Assembly (NCBI GenBank): GCA_963838235.1
Contig: CAWIQJ010000006.1
Location: 992,001 to 1,056,000, forward strand
Length of the DNA stretch: 64,000 bases
Source of the DNA: JAFECT01 sp963838235
Lineage (GTDB): Bacteria > Pseudomonadota > Alphaproteobacteria > Caulobacterales > Caulobacteraceae
Direction: 5' to 3'
Positions 42,839-50,423 of the stretch are shown here, piece by piece; within the stretch, counting starts at the first letter, position 1; each line of letters begins with the position of its first letter. The notes beneath the pieces are model-generated. The model was not told the origin of the DNA. It worked only from the letters and a program-made list of their open reading frames with translations, and did no database searches. Both the position numbers and the translations under genes were made by a program.

Positions 42839-44136
42839 GATTGTGTCACCATCGACGGACGCCGCGCCAGAGAAGCGTGGGAGCGGGTGAAATGACCGGC
42901 CGCCAGCGCGCCGATGATCGAAAGCTCCCCGGCGAGACACAGGGCGGCGGCGACCTCGGCCAGCGCGCGCGCCTTGCCGTCGCCCTTCAGGCCCAGAATG
43001 TTCAGCGCCGCGGTCTGCGTCGGCAGCGCCGTGCCGCCGCCCACTGTGCCCACGATGATGTTGGGCAAGGTCACTGAGGCGTAGAGCGCGCCGCCGTCGC
43101 GCAGCTCGAAGCGCGTCACGCCCACCGCGGACTCGGCGACGCAGGCGACATCCTGGCCGGTGGCGAGATAGAGGGCGGCGAGGCCGTTGGCGTAGTGGCC
43201 CTGCACGCCGACCGAGCCCGACATCACCCCGCCCAGCGCCGACATGCGCCAGTAGTCGTGCATGCGCTCGCTCGACGTATGCAGGTGCGATTGCACTAGG
43301 TCAGCGGGCAGCAGGATCTCGGCGCAGGCCTTGCGACCGCGCACGCCGGTGAAGCCGATGGCGGTGGCCTTCTTGTCGCCCGACAGATTGGTCTCGACGA
43401 ACCAGTAGAGCGGCTGCACCGGACAGCGCGCCTCGACGTCGCGGCACAGGGCCTCGGTCGCCAGGGTCACCATGTTCTGCCCGGCGGCGTCGCCGGTGGT
43501 GTAGGTGCACAGCAGATAGACGTGGTCACCCTCCATGTGCGGGGCGATGCCGACCAGCTTGCCGTGACGGGTGGTGGATTCGGCCGCGGCCCGAAGCTGC
43601 GGCTCCTCAGCCAACACCCAGCGCAGGAAGCGGCCGGCGTCGGTCATGTCGCGAAAGGCGAAGCCCGGAGCGCGATGCAGGCCCTCGGCCAGCACCGCGG
43701 CGGCGCAACCGCCCGCCGCACTGATCAGCCGGGCGCCGCGGCCGTAGGAGGCGACGAGCGTGGCCTCGGTGGTGGCCAGCGGCACATAGTGGTCGCCCTG
43801 GGCGAACAGGCCGTTGATGCGCAGGGGCCCGATGGCGCCGACCGGGGTGCGGACGCAGCCGATGTAGTTCTCGATGTTGCGCTCATAGACCGGCGCCTCC
43901 GCCCGGGCCCGGGCGTCCAGCAGGGTTTCCTGGTCGGCGTCGGCGGCGGGTCCGCGCGCCTTCAGAATGCGCCAGTAGGACACGGTATGGGCGAGGTCGA
44001 GCCGCTTGGCCGAGCGGATCGTGGGCGCCCGGGGCGCCGGGGTCTGCGGCCGCTGGCGCTCCATCAGCTCGGGCTCGGAGCCGGCGGCCAGCAGGGCCGA
44101 AAGCATACGGCGGGCGGACCCCGCGGCGCTGGTCAC
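42835..44136 (-). CDS. Hydroxymethylglutaryl-CoA reductase (class I-like)
   Basis: The 433-residue protein carries the HMGR signatures ENYIGCVRTPVGAIGPL and the catalytic Glu in LATTEATLVASYGRGARLI. It also has TGDAAGQNMVTLATEA (catalytic Asp, NADP region), catalytic Lys in SGDKKATAIGF and catalytic His in IIGALAAGHFTRSH. It reduces HMG-CoA to mevalonate with two NAD(P)H. The GTG at 44136 is preferred over a GTG at 44184 because GGGGGAG precedes it. HMGR is uncommon in alphaproteobacteria, which normally use the MEP pathway, and no other mevalonate genes are in the window. It is the first gene of the operon and faces the TetR gene. Confidence 0.9.
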   Translation of the reverse strand: MTSAAGSARRMLSALLAAGSEPELMERQRPQTPAPRAPTIRSAKRLDLAHTVSYWRILKARGPAADADQETLLDARARAEAPVYERNIENYIGCVRTPVGAIGPLRINGLFAQGDHYVPLATTEATLVASYGRGARLISAAGGCAAAVLAEGLHRAPGFAFRDMTDAGRFLRWVLAEEPQLRAAAESTTRHGKLVGIAPHMEGDHVYLLCTYTTGDAAGQNMVTLATEALCRDVEARCPVQPLYWFVETNLSGDKKATAIGFTGVRGRKACAEILLPADLVQSHLHTSSERMHDYWRMSALGGVMSGSVGVQGHYANGLAALYLATGQDVACVAESAVGVTRFELRDGGALYASVTLPNIIVGTVGGGTALPTQTAALNILGLKGDGKARALAEVAAALCLAGELSIIGALAAGHFTRSHASLARRPSMVTQS

Positions 44137-44235
44137 CGGGCGTCTCCCCCGTCCGGCAATCCGACCTTGTTCATCGCCGTACACTCCCGCCTGCTCGAGG
44201 GCCCGTCCCTTGACCGCCGGGAGGAAACATCATAA

Positions 44236-44273
44236 TTGAGCAATGTTCAATAATTATTTTGAGCACTGTTCAA
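44236..44273. promoter_or_regulatory. Tandem palindromic operators between HMGR operon and TetR gene
   Basis: TTGAGCAATGTTCAA (44236-44250) and TTGAGCACTGTTCAA (44259-44273) are two near-identical 15-bp palindromes (consensus TTGAGCANTGTTCAA) centred 23 bp apart in an AT-rich island in otherwise GC-rich DNA. They lie 13 bases before the tetR start and 100 bases from the HMGR start, suited to control both divergent promoters. Confidence 0.75.
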
Positions 44274-44285
44274 TTTGGAGCCGAA

Positions 44286-44882
44286 ATGGGTCGCCGGTCC
44301 GATCACACCCGCGAGGAGCTGAAGGCCCTGTTCGTGGCCGAGGGCCATCGCCAGCTGGCCGAGGCCGGGTTGGCGCGGTTCTCCACCCGCGACGTGGCCA
44401 AGCAGGTCGGCTACTCGGTCGGCACCCTCTACAATGTGTTCGGCAGCGCCGACGGCCTGATGCTGGCCATCAACGCCCACACCCTGTCGCTGTGGTCGCA
44501 ACATCTGAGGCTCAGGCTCGGCCAGTCGGGCGACGACCGGATCGCGGCCCTGGTGGGCGGCTATTTCGAGTTCGCTGCGGCCAACCGGAACACCTGGATC
44601 GCCCTGTTCGAGCACCACATGGCCGACTTTGCACCGGCGCCGCCGTGGTATCGCGACCAGGCCGCCGAGGTGATCAGCATCGCCGGCGAGGAGATCGCCC
44701 AGGCGGTGGGCCGCGCCGATCCGGAGGTCATATCCGCGCTCACCCGCTCGCTGGTGGCGACGGTGCATGGCCATTGCGTCTTCGCCCTCTACCGGACCTT
44801 CGACATGCTGGGCGAGACCGCGCCCATCTACTCCGCGCTGGCGCGGGTGCGTGAGGCGATCGCGGCGGCGAGAAAATCGTAG
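44286..44882 (+). CDS. TetR/AcrR family regulator, divergent from HMGR operon
   Basis: The 198-residue protein starts at the ATG at 44286 (TTGGAG upstream). The N-terminal HTH reads TREELKALFVAEGHRQLAEAGLARFSTRDVAKQVGYSVGTLYNVFGSADGL in its usual blocks, with the TetR recognition helix VGTLYNVFG. A C-terminal ligand-binding domain (about 80-198, WHG-type: FEFAAANRNTWIALFEHHM) follows. Twin palindromes just upstream imply autoregulation and repression of the divergent eight-gene operon. The ligand is presumably an operon product or a related lipid. Confidence 0.88.
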   Translation: MGRRSDHTREELKALFVAEGHRQLAEAGLARFSTRDVAKQVGYSVGTLYNVFGSADGLMLAINAHTLSLWSQHLRLRLGQSGDDRIAALVGGYFEFAAANRNTWIALFEHHMADFAPAPPWYRDQAAEVISIAGEEIAQAVGRADPEVISALTRSLVATVHGHCVFALYRTFDMLGETAPIYSALARVREAIAAARKS

Positions 44883-44945
44883 CGACCCTAACCCCGTCCT
44901 CCCGGCCGCTGCGTAGTGCCTACCGTGAAGCCCACGGAGAGGCGC

Positions 44946-45917
44946 ATGACCATCGCGGCCAGACCAAACTTTTCCCTCAGGCGCCGGACCCTGCTAGCGG
45001 CTGCGGTTGCGGCGATCGGGCTCGGCGGGGCGAGCGGCGCCTTCGCTGGGCCGAACTTGGTGGACATGACGGTGGTCAATCGCGACACCGGCCGGCCGAT
45101 GCACGTCTGGCGCCGTCACGGCCGCCTGTTCGTCGCCGGCCAACCGGGAAGCCGCTACGCGCTGCGGGTGACCAACCACACCGACGGCCGCGTGCTGGTG
45201 GTGATGTCGGTCGACGGCGTCAACATCCTCACCGGCGAGACAGCCGGTTACGACCAGCGCGGATACGTGTTCTCGCCGTACGAGACCTTCGACCTGACCG
45301 GTTGGCGAAAATCCAACACCCAGGTCGCCGCCTTCGTCTTCGCACCGCTGCCGAAATCCTACGCCGCGCGGACAGGTCGGCCAGCCGAGGTCGGCGTCAT
45401 CGGCATCGCTGCGTTCCGCGAAAAGCAAGTCCCCGTCGAAGCGCCGCCCGCCACAGCTCGCGACCGCGCCGGCGACGGCGTCTACGATCGGCCGGCGCCC
45501 GTCCGGGGTCTGCCGGAACCGCCGCCGCCACCCCCGCCGCCGCCGCCAGACACGTCCATAGGCGGGGTCACGGGCGCCGCGAAAGCCGCGGATCTCGCGG
45601 CGCCGTCGCCCGGAAGCGAGGTGAACGAAGTTACCGTCACCGGCTCGCGGATGCATCGCAACGCCTACAGCTCCGCAGCGCCGACCGAGCGGCTCGGCAC
45701 GGCCGACGGCGCCCGGGAATGGTCGGTGATCGACACCGTCGAGTTCGAACGCGCGAGCGCCTATCCCGAGACCATCGCGCAGATCGAATACGACACCTAC
45801 GACAACCTGGTCGCCCGCGGCGTCATCCCGCGCTCCGACCCGACGCACCGGCCGCGGCCCTTCCCCGGCAAACCTGACGACCAGGGCTATGTCCCCGACC
45901 CGCCGCCCGAGCTTTGA
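44946..45917 (+). CDS. Exported proline-rich protein with TonB-box-like segment
   Basis: The 323-residue protein (ATG at 44946 after GGAGAGG) has an N-terminus with consecutive Arg (SLRRRTLLAAAVAAIGLGG), possibly a Tat or Sec signal. A beta-rich domain of about 130 residues (MTVVNRDTGRPMHVWRRHGRLFVAGQPG...) resembles secreted proteins of unknown function. A run of ten prolines is followed by the segment EVNEVTVTGSR...HRNAY (45615-45683), which recurs almost identically in the protein at 46524. The TVTGSR element looks like the TonB box of TonB-dependent receptors. Role unknown, but proximity to an ECF sigma factor suggests envelope signalling. Confidence 0.65.
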   Translation: MTIAARPNFSLRRRTLLAAAVAAIGLGGASGAFAGPNLVDMTVVNRDTGRPMHVWRRHGRLFVAGQPGSRYALRVTNHTDGRVLVVMSVDGVNILTGETAGYDQRGYVFSPYETFDLTGWRKSNTQVAAFVFAPLPKSYAARTGRPAEVGVIGIAAFREKQVPVEAPPATARDRAGDGVYDRPAPVRGLPEPPPPPPPPPPDTSIGGVTGAAKAADLAAPSPGSEVNEVTVTGSRMHRNAYSSAAPTERLGTADGAREWSVIDTVEFERASAYPETIAQIEYDTYDNLVARGVIPRSDPTHRPRPFPGKPDDQGYVPDPPPEL

Positions 45918-45958
45918 GCGGTGGGCGAGGGCGCGGGTAAACGCTAAGCTCGGTCGTG

Positions 45959-46531
45959 ATGGAGCAAGACCCGACGGAGGATGCCGAGCTGCTGCGCGCC
46001 CACCGCGCCGGGGATCCGCATGCCTTCGCGCGTCTCTACGACCGCTACGACCGGGCGTCTTTCCAATACATCCGCCGCACCCTGGGCGCGGCGCACGCCG
46101 ACGCCGCCGACGACCTGCACCAGGAGACCTGGCTCTCGATCTCGCGCAACGCCGCGACCTTCGATGCGGGCAAGGCGAGTTTTCCAGCGTGGCTGTTCAC
46201 CATCGCGCGCAACAAGGTCTGGGACCATTTTCGCCGGCGCAAAGCTGCGGTCCAGCCATCGGACGACGACGCGACCCTGGTCGCCGATACGGCGCCCTCG
46301 CCGCTCGAACAGGTACAGTCGCGCGAACTGGCCGAGCGGGTGGTCGCCGCCGTCGAGGCCTTGCCCTTGGAACAGCGCGGCGCCTTCATCATGTTTGCGC
46401 ACGCGGGTCTGTCACTGCAGGAGATCGCGCTCGCCACCGGCGTCGCCGTGGAAACGGCCAAGAGCCGGTTGCGCTATGCCCGCGCCACGCTGCGACAGGC
46501 GCTTGCGGCGGAAAGGTCGGCCCATGTCTGA
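45959..46531 (+). CDS. ECF family RNA polymerase sigma factor
   Basis: The 190-residue protein has sigma-70 region 2 (HAFARLYDRYDRASFQYIRRTLG, DDLHQETWLSISRNAATFDAGKASFPAWLFTIARNKVWDHFRRRK in consecutive blocks) and region 4 (AVEALPLEQRGAFIMFAHAGLSLQEIALATGVAVETAKSRLRYARATLR). It would direct transcription of a small regulon upon an envelope signal. The start may be the GTG at 45956 or the ATG at 45959. The next gene overlaps it by eight bases and probably encodes its membrane partner. Confidence 0.92.
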   Translation: MEQDPTEDAELLRAHRAGDPHAFARLYDRYDRASFQYIRRTLGAAHADAADDLHQETWLSISRNAATFDAGKASFPAWLFTIARNKVWDHFRRRKAAVQPSDDDATLVADTAPSPLEQVQSRELAERVVAAVEALPLEQRGAFIMFAHAGLSLQEIALATGVAVETAKSRLRYARATLRQALAAERSAHV

Positions 46532-47549
46532 TCACGACCACACGCCCGATCCGCTCGACAAGGCCTATGTCGAGGCCGAGACCGTGCTGAGCGACGAAGA
46601 CGCGCGTGCGGCGCGGCGGGCGCGGCTGCTCGCGGCCGTGGCCCGCGAACCGGCGCCCACGCAGGCCCAGGTCGCGCCTGGACAGCGGCGTCCGCTGCGC
46701 TGGCGTCCGGTCTGGCGCCGCGACGGTTGGCTGGCGGCGGCCTGCGTCGCGGGTCTGAGCCTGTTCCTGGCGACCCGGTTCTACCAGCCGCTCACGATTG
46801 CGAAGCCGCCGGCGCCGGCGGCCCGTCCGGTGGCGAAGGATGCGCAGCCGCGACCGACAGCGACGACGATCCGGACTCCCGCCGCGGCGCAAACCGCCGA
46901 CGTCGCGCCCGCCGCGCATCGGCCGAGGGCGGCTCAGTCGCCGCCGTCGCGCCCTGCGGCTCAACCCCCGTCGCCCCTGCCGACGCGAGGGCTCGCGTCC
47001 GCGCCCAAGGCTTTCCCCGCCGCGCCGGCGCCACAGTCGAGCGAAGTGAACGAGGTCGTCGTCACCGGCTCGCGCCTGCACCGTAACGCGTACACCAGCG
47101 CAGCTCCGGTCGCGACCGGCGGCGTGAGCAACTCGACCGGCGGTGTGAGCAACTCGGACATCGCCGCGAAGTCCGCGAAGGCCGCCCCACAGCGACTGTA
47201 CGCTCCGTCGCCGCCACCGCCGCCGCCTCCTCCCCCGCCGCCACCGCCCGACGCGTCCTTCGACGCCGTCGACATCTCCGAAAGCCTGGCCGCCGCCGCC
47301 GCCGCCGGACGAACGTCAGAGGTGGAGGCTCTGCTCGCGCGCGGCGTTGCGGTCGATGCGACGGACACAAAGGGCGACACCGCGCTCATGCGCAGCGTCC
47401 GCGCAGACCGGCCCGCCGTCGCCGCCCTGCTGATGCGCCACGGCGCCAGCCTCGATCGCAAGAACAAGGCGGGCAAGAGCGCGAAGGACATGGCGAAGGC
47501 GGTCGACGACGAGGCGCTCGATCGTGCGCTTGGGCTGACGAAGGACTGA
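46524..47549 (+). CDS. Single-span membrane protein with TonB-box-like segment and C-terminal ankyrin repeats (putative anti-sigma partner)
   Basis: The 341-residue protein begins inside the end of the sigma factor gene. The cytoplasmic part (about 1-70: DPLDKAYVEAETVLSDEDARAARRARLLAAV) is followed by one membrane helix (GWLAAACVAGLSLFLAT), a long Pro/Ala linker, the segment EVNEVVVTGSR...HRNAY (47040-47108), a 14-proline run and two ankyrin repeats (SEVEALLARGVAVDATDTKGDTALM...). The position fits an anti-sigma factor, though the usual zinc HxxxCxxC motif is absent. It resembles FecR-like signal relay in layout only. Annotation as sigma regulator is inference. Confidence 0.72.
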   Translation: MSDHDHTPDPLDKAYVEAETVLSDEDARAARRARLLAAVAREPAPTQAQVAPGQRRPLRWRPVWRRDGWLAAACVAGLSLFLATRFYQPLTIAKPPAPAARPVAKDAQPRPTATTIRTPAAAQTADVAPAAHRPRAAQSPPSRPAAQPPSPLPTRGLASAPKAFPAAPAPQSSEVNEVVVTGSRLHRNAYTSAAPVATGGVSNSTGGVSNSDIAAKSAKAAPQRLYAPSPPPPPPPPPPPPPDASFDAVDISESLAAAAAAGRTSEVEALLARGVAVDATDTKGDTALMRSVRADRPAVAALLMRHGASLDRKNKAGKSAKDMAKAVDDEALDRALGLTKD

Positions 47550-47557
47550 AGCGATCT

Positions 47558-47578
47558 TCTCCGCCCAAAGGGCGGAGA
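47558..47578. terminator. Hairpin between convergent genes
   Basis: TCTCCGCCC-AAA-GGGCGGAGA forms a perfect nine-bp stem in the 38-base gap between the ankyrin protein gene and osmC. It can serve both strands, though the T-tract is poor. Confidence 0.55.
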
Positions 47579-47587
47579 GATGCTGAC

Positions 47588-48061
47588 TCAGGCTTCCACC
47601 GTCACGCTTCCTTCAACGATCACCGGAAAATTCACCGAGTTGGCGATGAAGCATTTCTCGTGCGCCTCGTGGTGGATGGCGTCGAGTTTCGACGGGTCGC
47701 CGGCGCTGAGCGTGATCTCCGGACGCAGGGTCACCCGGGTGAAGCGGCCGGAACCGGCGCCGTCCTCCTCCATCACGCCTTCCGCGCGGTCGAGGTAGTC
47801 GGTGATCACCACGCCCGCCACGGACGCGAGATGCAGCACCCAAAGCTTGTGGCAGGCGCTGAGCGAGGCGACCAACAGTTCTTCCGGATTCCACCGCGCG
47901 GGATCGCCGCGAAAGTTGGGGTCGGACGAACCGGGGATGTCCGGGTTGCCCTCGGCGCGGATGACGTGGTCGCGGCGGTAGCCGGCGTAGCGCTTGGCGC
48001 CTTCGCCGTCGTTGCCGGTCCATTCCACGTCGACGCGGTAGGTGTGAGTGCGGCCGCTCAT
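47588..48061 (-). CDS. OsmC family peroxiredoxin-like protein
   Basis: The 157-residue protein has the OsmC/Ohr fold with the two redox Cys, one in ASLSACHKLWVLHLA and one in HHEAHEKCFIANSVNFP, and the conserved N-terminal region (WTGNDGEGAKRYAGYRRDH). OsmC-type enzymes reduce organic hydroperoxides with dithiol donors. Its ATG lies two bases from the stop codon of dcd upstream, so the two genes are co-transcribed. Confidence 0.9.
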   Translation of the reverse strand: MSGRTHTYRVDVEWTGNDGEGAKRYAGYRRDHVIRAEGNPDIPGSSDPNFRGDPARWNPEELLVASLSACHKLWVLHLASVAGVVITDYLDRAEGVMEEDGAGSGRFTRVTLRPEITLSAGDPSKLDAIHHEAHEKCFIANSVNFPVIVEGSVTVEA

Positions 48062-48063
48062 GC

Positions 48064-49086
48064 TCAGCTCCAGACCTTGAAGTGTTTCGACAGTTTCAGC
48101 CCCTGGCGCTGGTAGTGCGAACCGCCTTCGCCGTAGAGCCGCGAGGGCCGCTCGGTCATCGGTTCGTAGACCAGGCGCGCCACGGTCTGGCCGTCTTCGA
48201 GAATGAACGGCGTCTCATGGCTGCGCACCTCCAGCACCGCGCGCGAGCCTGTGCCCAGCGTCTCGGCCGTGCCGAAGCCGGGATCGAAGAAACCCGCATA
48301 GTGCACGCGAAATTCGCCCACCGACGGATCGATCGGGGTCATCTCGGCGGCCTGCAGCACCGGGATCTCGATCGCGTCCTTGGAGGCGAGGATGTAGAAC
48401 TCGCCCGGGTCCAGCAGCAGTTCGCCGCGGCGCGACTCGAGCGGCTGCCAGAAGTCGCGCGGGTCGTGCCCGTCTTCCTGATCGAGATTGACCACCGGTG
48501 CGTGCCGCTTGGCGCGAAAGCCCGCGAGATCGCCGGTCAGGTCGACGCCGACATCGAGCACCGAAATGCGCTGGGGCGACCCGCGCTTCAGGCGCAACTG
48601 GTTCAATCGCGTGCCGGTGCGCGCGAGCACCGAGAAGGTCTGCGGCGCGATCTCGAGATAGAGCGGGCCCTCGTAACCGTCGGCGATGTCGTCGAAGGCC
48701 GCGCCGCGGTCGGTGAGCAGGCGCACGAACACGTCCACCCGTCCGGTCGAGCTCTTCGGATTGGCGCGCGCGCAGACGCCGGACGGCAGGGCCAGCCGCT
48801 CCTGCAGCTCGGCGATATAGACACAGCCCTTCTCCAGCACCGCGCCGCGGGTCAGGTCGAGTTCGTGCATGATCACGTCGGGCATGCGCTCCATCACCCG
48901 GCGCACGCCCGGCAGGAAGGAGGCGCGCACGCGCCAGCACCGCGCGCCGAGCCGCAGGTCCAGGCTGGCCGGCTGAATCTGGTCACGGTCGAGTGTCGTG
49001 GCCGAGGTGATCGCCTCTTCGGCGACCAGTTCCTCGAGGGACTGGCAGGGCAGGATGCCGGGGGCGTGGTGCAGAATCTCGCTCAT
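48064..49086 (-). CDS. dcd: dCTP deaminase, long form
   Basis: The 340-residue protein corresponds to the double-length alphaproteobacterial 2'-deoxycytidine 5'-triphosphate deaminase. It contains QIQPASLDLRLGARCWRVRA, ANPKSSTGRVDVFVRLLTDRG (SSxGR active-site motif) and PIDPSVGEFRVHYAGFFDPGFG. It deaminates dCTP to dUTP for thymidylate synthesis. The ATG at 49086 gives MSEILHHAPGILPCQ; the longer frame upstream is antisense to the region before apaG and has no RBS. Confidence 0.9.
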   Translation of the reverse strand: MSEILHHAPGILPCQSLEELVAEEAITSATTLDRDQIQPASLDLRLGARCWRVRASFLPGVRRVMERMPDVIMHELDLTRGAVLEKGCVYIAELQERLALPSGVCARANPKSSTGRVDVFVRLLTDRGAAFDDIADGYEGPLYLEIAPQTFSVLARTGTRLNQLRLKRGSPQRISVLDVGVDLTGDLAGFRAKRHAPVVNLDQEDGHDPRDFWQPLESRRGELLLDPGEFYILASKDAIEIPVLQAAEMTPIDPSVGEFRVHYAGFFDPGFGTAETLGTGSRAVLEVRSHETPFILEDGQTVARLVYEPMTERPSRLYGEGGSHYQRQGLKLSKHFKVWS

Positions 49087-49235
49087 TACGGGCGACCTAA
49101 GCCGGACGCAGCCGCCACGACAACCCCTGGGAGGCAATGACTTGACGGCGAAGCCGAGCGCTTTGACTCTGGAGCGGGTCGAGGAAAAGCGTGAGGCGGT
49201 TTTCCGCTCGCGACCCGTTCTAACCGTTGGAGTCT

Positions 49236-49646
49236 ATGGATCCCACCGACCCCACGACCTACGAGGCCGAGACCCGCGGCGTGAACGTGCAGGTGGTGAC
49301 CAGCTATATCCCCGAACATTCCGATCCGCCGGCCCGCTACGTCTGGGCCTATATGGTGCGCATCGAGAACAAGTCCGAACAGACCGTGCACCTCGTCGCG
49401 CGCCACTGGGTCATCACCGACGCCCAGGGCCGGGTCGAGGAGGTCGAGGGCCCGGGCATTGTCGGCGAACAGCCGGTGCTGAAGCCCGGTGCGGTGCACA
49501 GCTACACCTCGGGCTGCCCGCTGCCGACCTCGTCGGGCTGGATGCGCGGCGCCTACCGGATGGAGGTCGAAGGCGGCGAACCCTTCGACGCACAGATCCC
49601 GGCGTTCTCGCTCGACCTGCCAGGGGCGCGGGCGGTGGTGAACTGA
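49236..49646 (+). CDS. apaG: ApaG protein
   Basis: The 136-residue protein has the FnIII-like ApaG fold with the family signatures YVWAYMVRIENKSEQTVHLVARHWVITDAQG, VEGPGIVGEQPVLKPGAVHSYTSGCPL and GWMRGAYRM, each in the expected order. Role is linked to Co2+ resistance and Mg2+ efflux in enterobacteria, but the mechanism is unresolved. The ATG at 49236 follows TTGGAG. It is divergent from dcd and convergent with gcrA. Confidence 0.93.
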   Translation: MDPTDPTTYEAETRGVNVQVVTSYIPEHSDPPARYVWAYMVRIENKSEQTVHLVARHWVITDAQGRVEEVEGPGIVGEQPVLKPGAVHSYTSGCPLPTSSGWMRGAYRMEVEGGEPFDAQIPAFSLDLPGARAVVN

Positions 49647-49649
49647 CGC

Positions 49650-49681
49650 AAAAACGCCCCCGAGGTGACCCCGGGGGCGCA
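49650..49681 (-). terminator. Rho-independent terminator of gcrA
   Basis: On the minus strand GCGCCCCCGGGG-TCAC-CTCGGGGGCG is followed by TTTTT, 23 bases after the gcrA stop. The same hairpin also follows apaG on the other strand but without a T-tract. Confidence 0.8.
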
Positions 49682-49703
49682 ATCGCTCAAAACTGAAATC
49701 GGC

Positions 49704-50180
49704 TCAGATGTACCGGCGCAGGGCCCGGGCGAGGTCGTTGCCCTTTTTCTTTTGCGGCGGCTGGTAGGCGACCCGGGCGTGCTCGATGCAGTAGGGGCCT
49801 TCGTTGCCGGCCACCCGGCCGCAGAAGCTGAACTCGTCGGTGGACGGGTCGCCGATAGGCCACTTGCACATGTGGGCGCCGAGCGTCAGCACCGTGGCCG
49901 TGCCCGGCAGGTCGAGCACCGGTGAAGGCTGGGTGGGCGCGGCCCGTTGCATCGGCTCGCGGCGGATGGGCGCGGGGGCCTGGGGCCGCGGGCGGGCCGG
50001 GCGGAACACCGGGCGCGAGGGCTGTGAGGGCGCGGCGCGGCCGGAGAGGCCGAGGCGGTGGACCTTGCCGATCACCGCATTGCGGGTGACGCCGCCCAGC
50101 TGTTTGGCGATCTGGCTGGCCGAAAGGCCTTCGAGCCAGAGCTTCTTCAACGTCGTGACCCGTTCGTCCGTCCAACCCAT
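49704..50180 (-). CDS. gcrA: Cell-cycle transcriptional regulator GcrA
   Basis: The 158-residue protein begins with the diagnostic GcrA domain MGWTDERVTTLKKLWLEGLSASQIAKQLGGVTRNAVIGKVHRLGLSGR (in blocks: helix-turn-helix residues about 18-45). A Pro/Arg-rich linker and a Cys-containing C-terminal sigma-interacting domain (CKWPIGDPSTDEFSFCGR...PYCIEHARVAYQP) follow. GcrA binds sigma-70 and activates S-phase genes at CcrM-methylated GANTC promoters in Caulobacter. The ATG at 50180 has GGGAGG upstream. A CtrA-like site lies about 97 bases before the start, as expected for reciprocal CtrA/GcrA control. Confidence 0.96.
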   Translation of the reverse strand: MGWTDERVTTLKKLWLEGLSASQIAKQLGGVTRNAVIGKVHRLGLSGRAAPSQPSRPVFRPARPRPQAPAPIRREPMQRAAPTQPSPVLDLPGTATVLTLGAHMCKWPIGDPSTDEFSFCGRVAGNEGPYCIEHARVAYQPPQKKKGNDLARALRRYI

Positions 50181-50276
50181 CGGCGCGCCTCCCGTCACTT
50201 GCCAGAGGCCGGTGCGACCCGACCCCAACATCTTGTGTCCGCGGATACCCGTATCCCTATCCGCCGCTACTAATCG

Positions 50277-50291
50277 TAAACGGATGGTTAA
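50277..50291 (-). promoter_or_regulatory. CtrA-like site upstream of gcrA
   Basis: On the minus strand TTAACCATCCGTTTA matches TTAA-N7-TTAA with one mismatch in the second half-site. It lies 97 bases upstream of gcrA. In Caulobacter, CtrA represses gcrA. Confidence 0.5.
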
Positions 50292-50423
50292 GAGACGCAA
50301 TATGTGGTGGGCCCGATTTCCACAGCTTCCATATCTGGCGTCACCAACTCGGCCTATACGGCGCAGCTTTTTGGCCTGGGCGGGCCGTTGCGCTCCGGCC
50401 CGTCTCGGGCGCATTTCAGGGCC

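Noticed and set aside
42835..44136. Complete mevalonate pathway
   Set aside because: Only HMG-CoA reductase is present; no HMG-CoA synthase, mevalonate kinase, diphosphomevalonate decarboxylase or IPP isomerase gene was seen.
47200..47262. Tandem CCG/CCGCC repeat as a possible microsatellite or regulatory repeat
   Set aside because: It is the in-frame proline run of the ankyrin membrane protein; a similar run exists at 45522-45552. It is coding low complexity.
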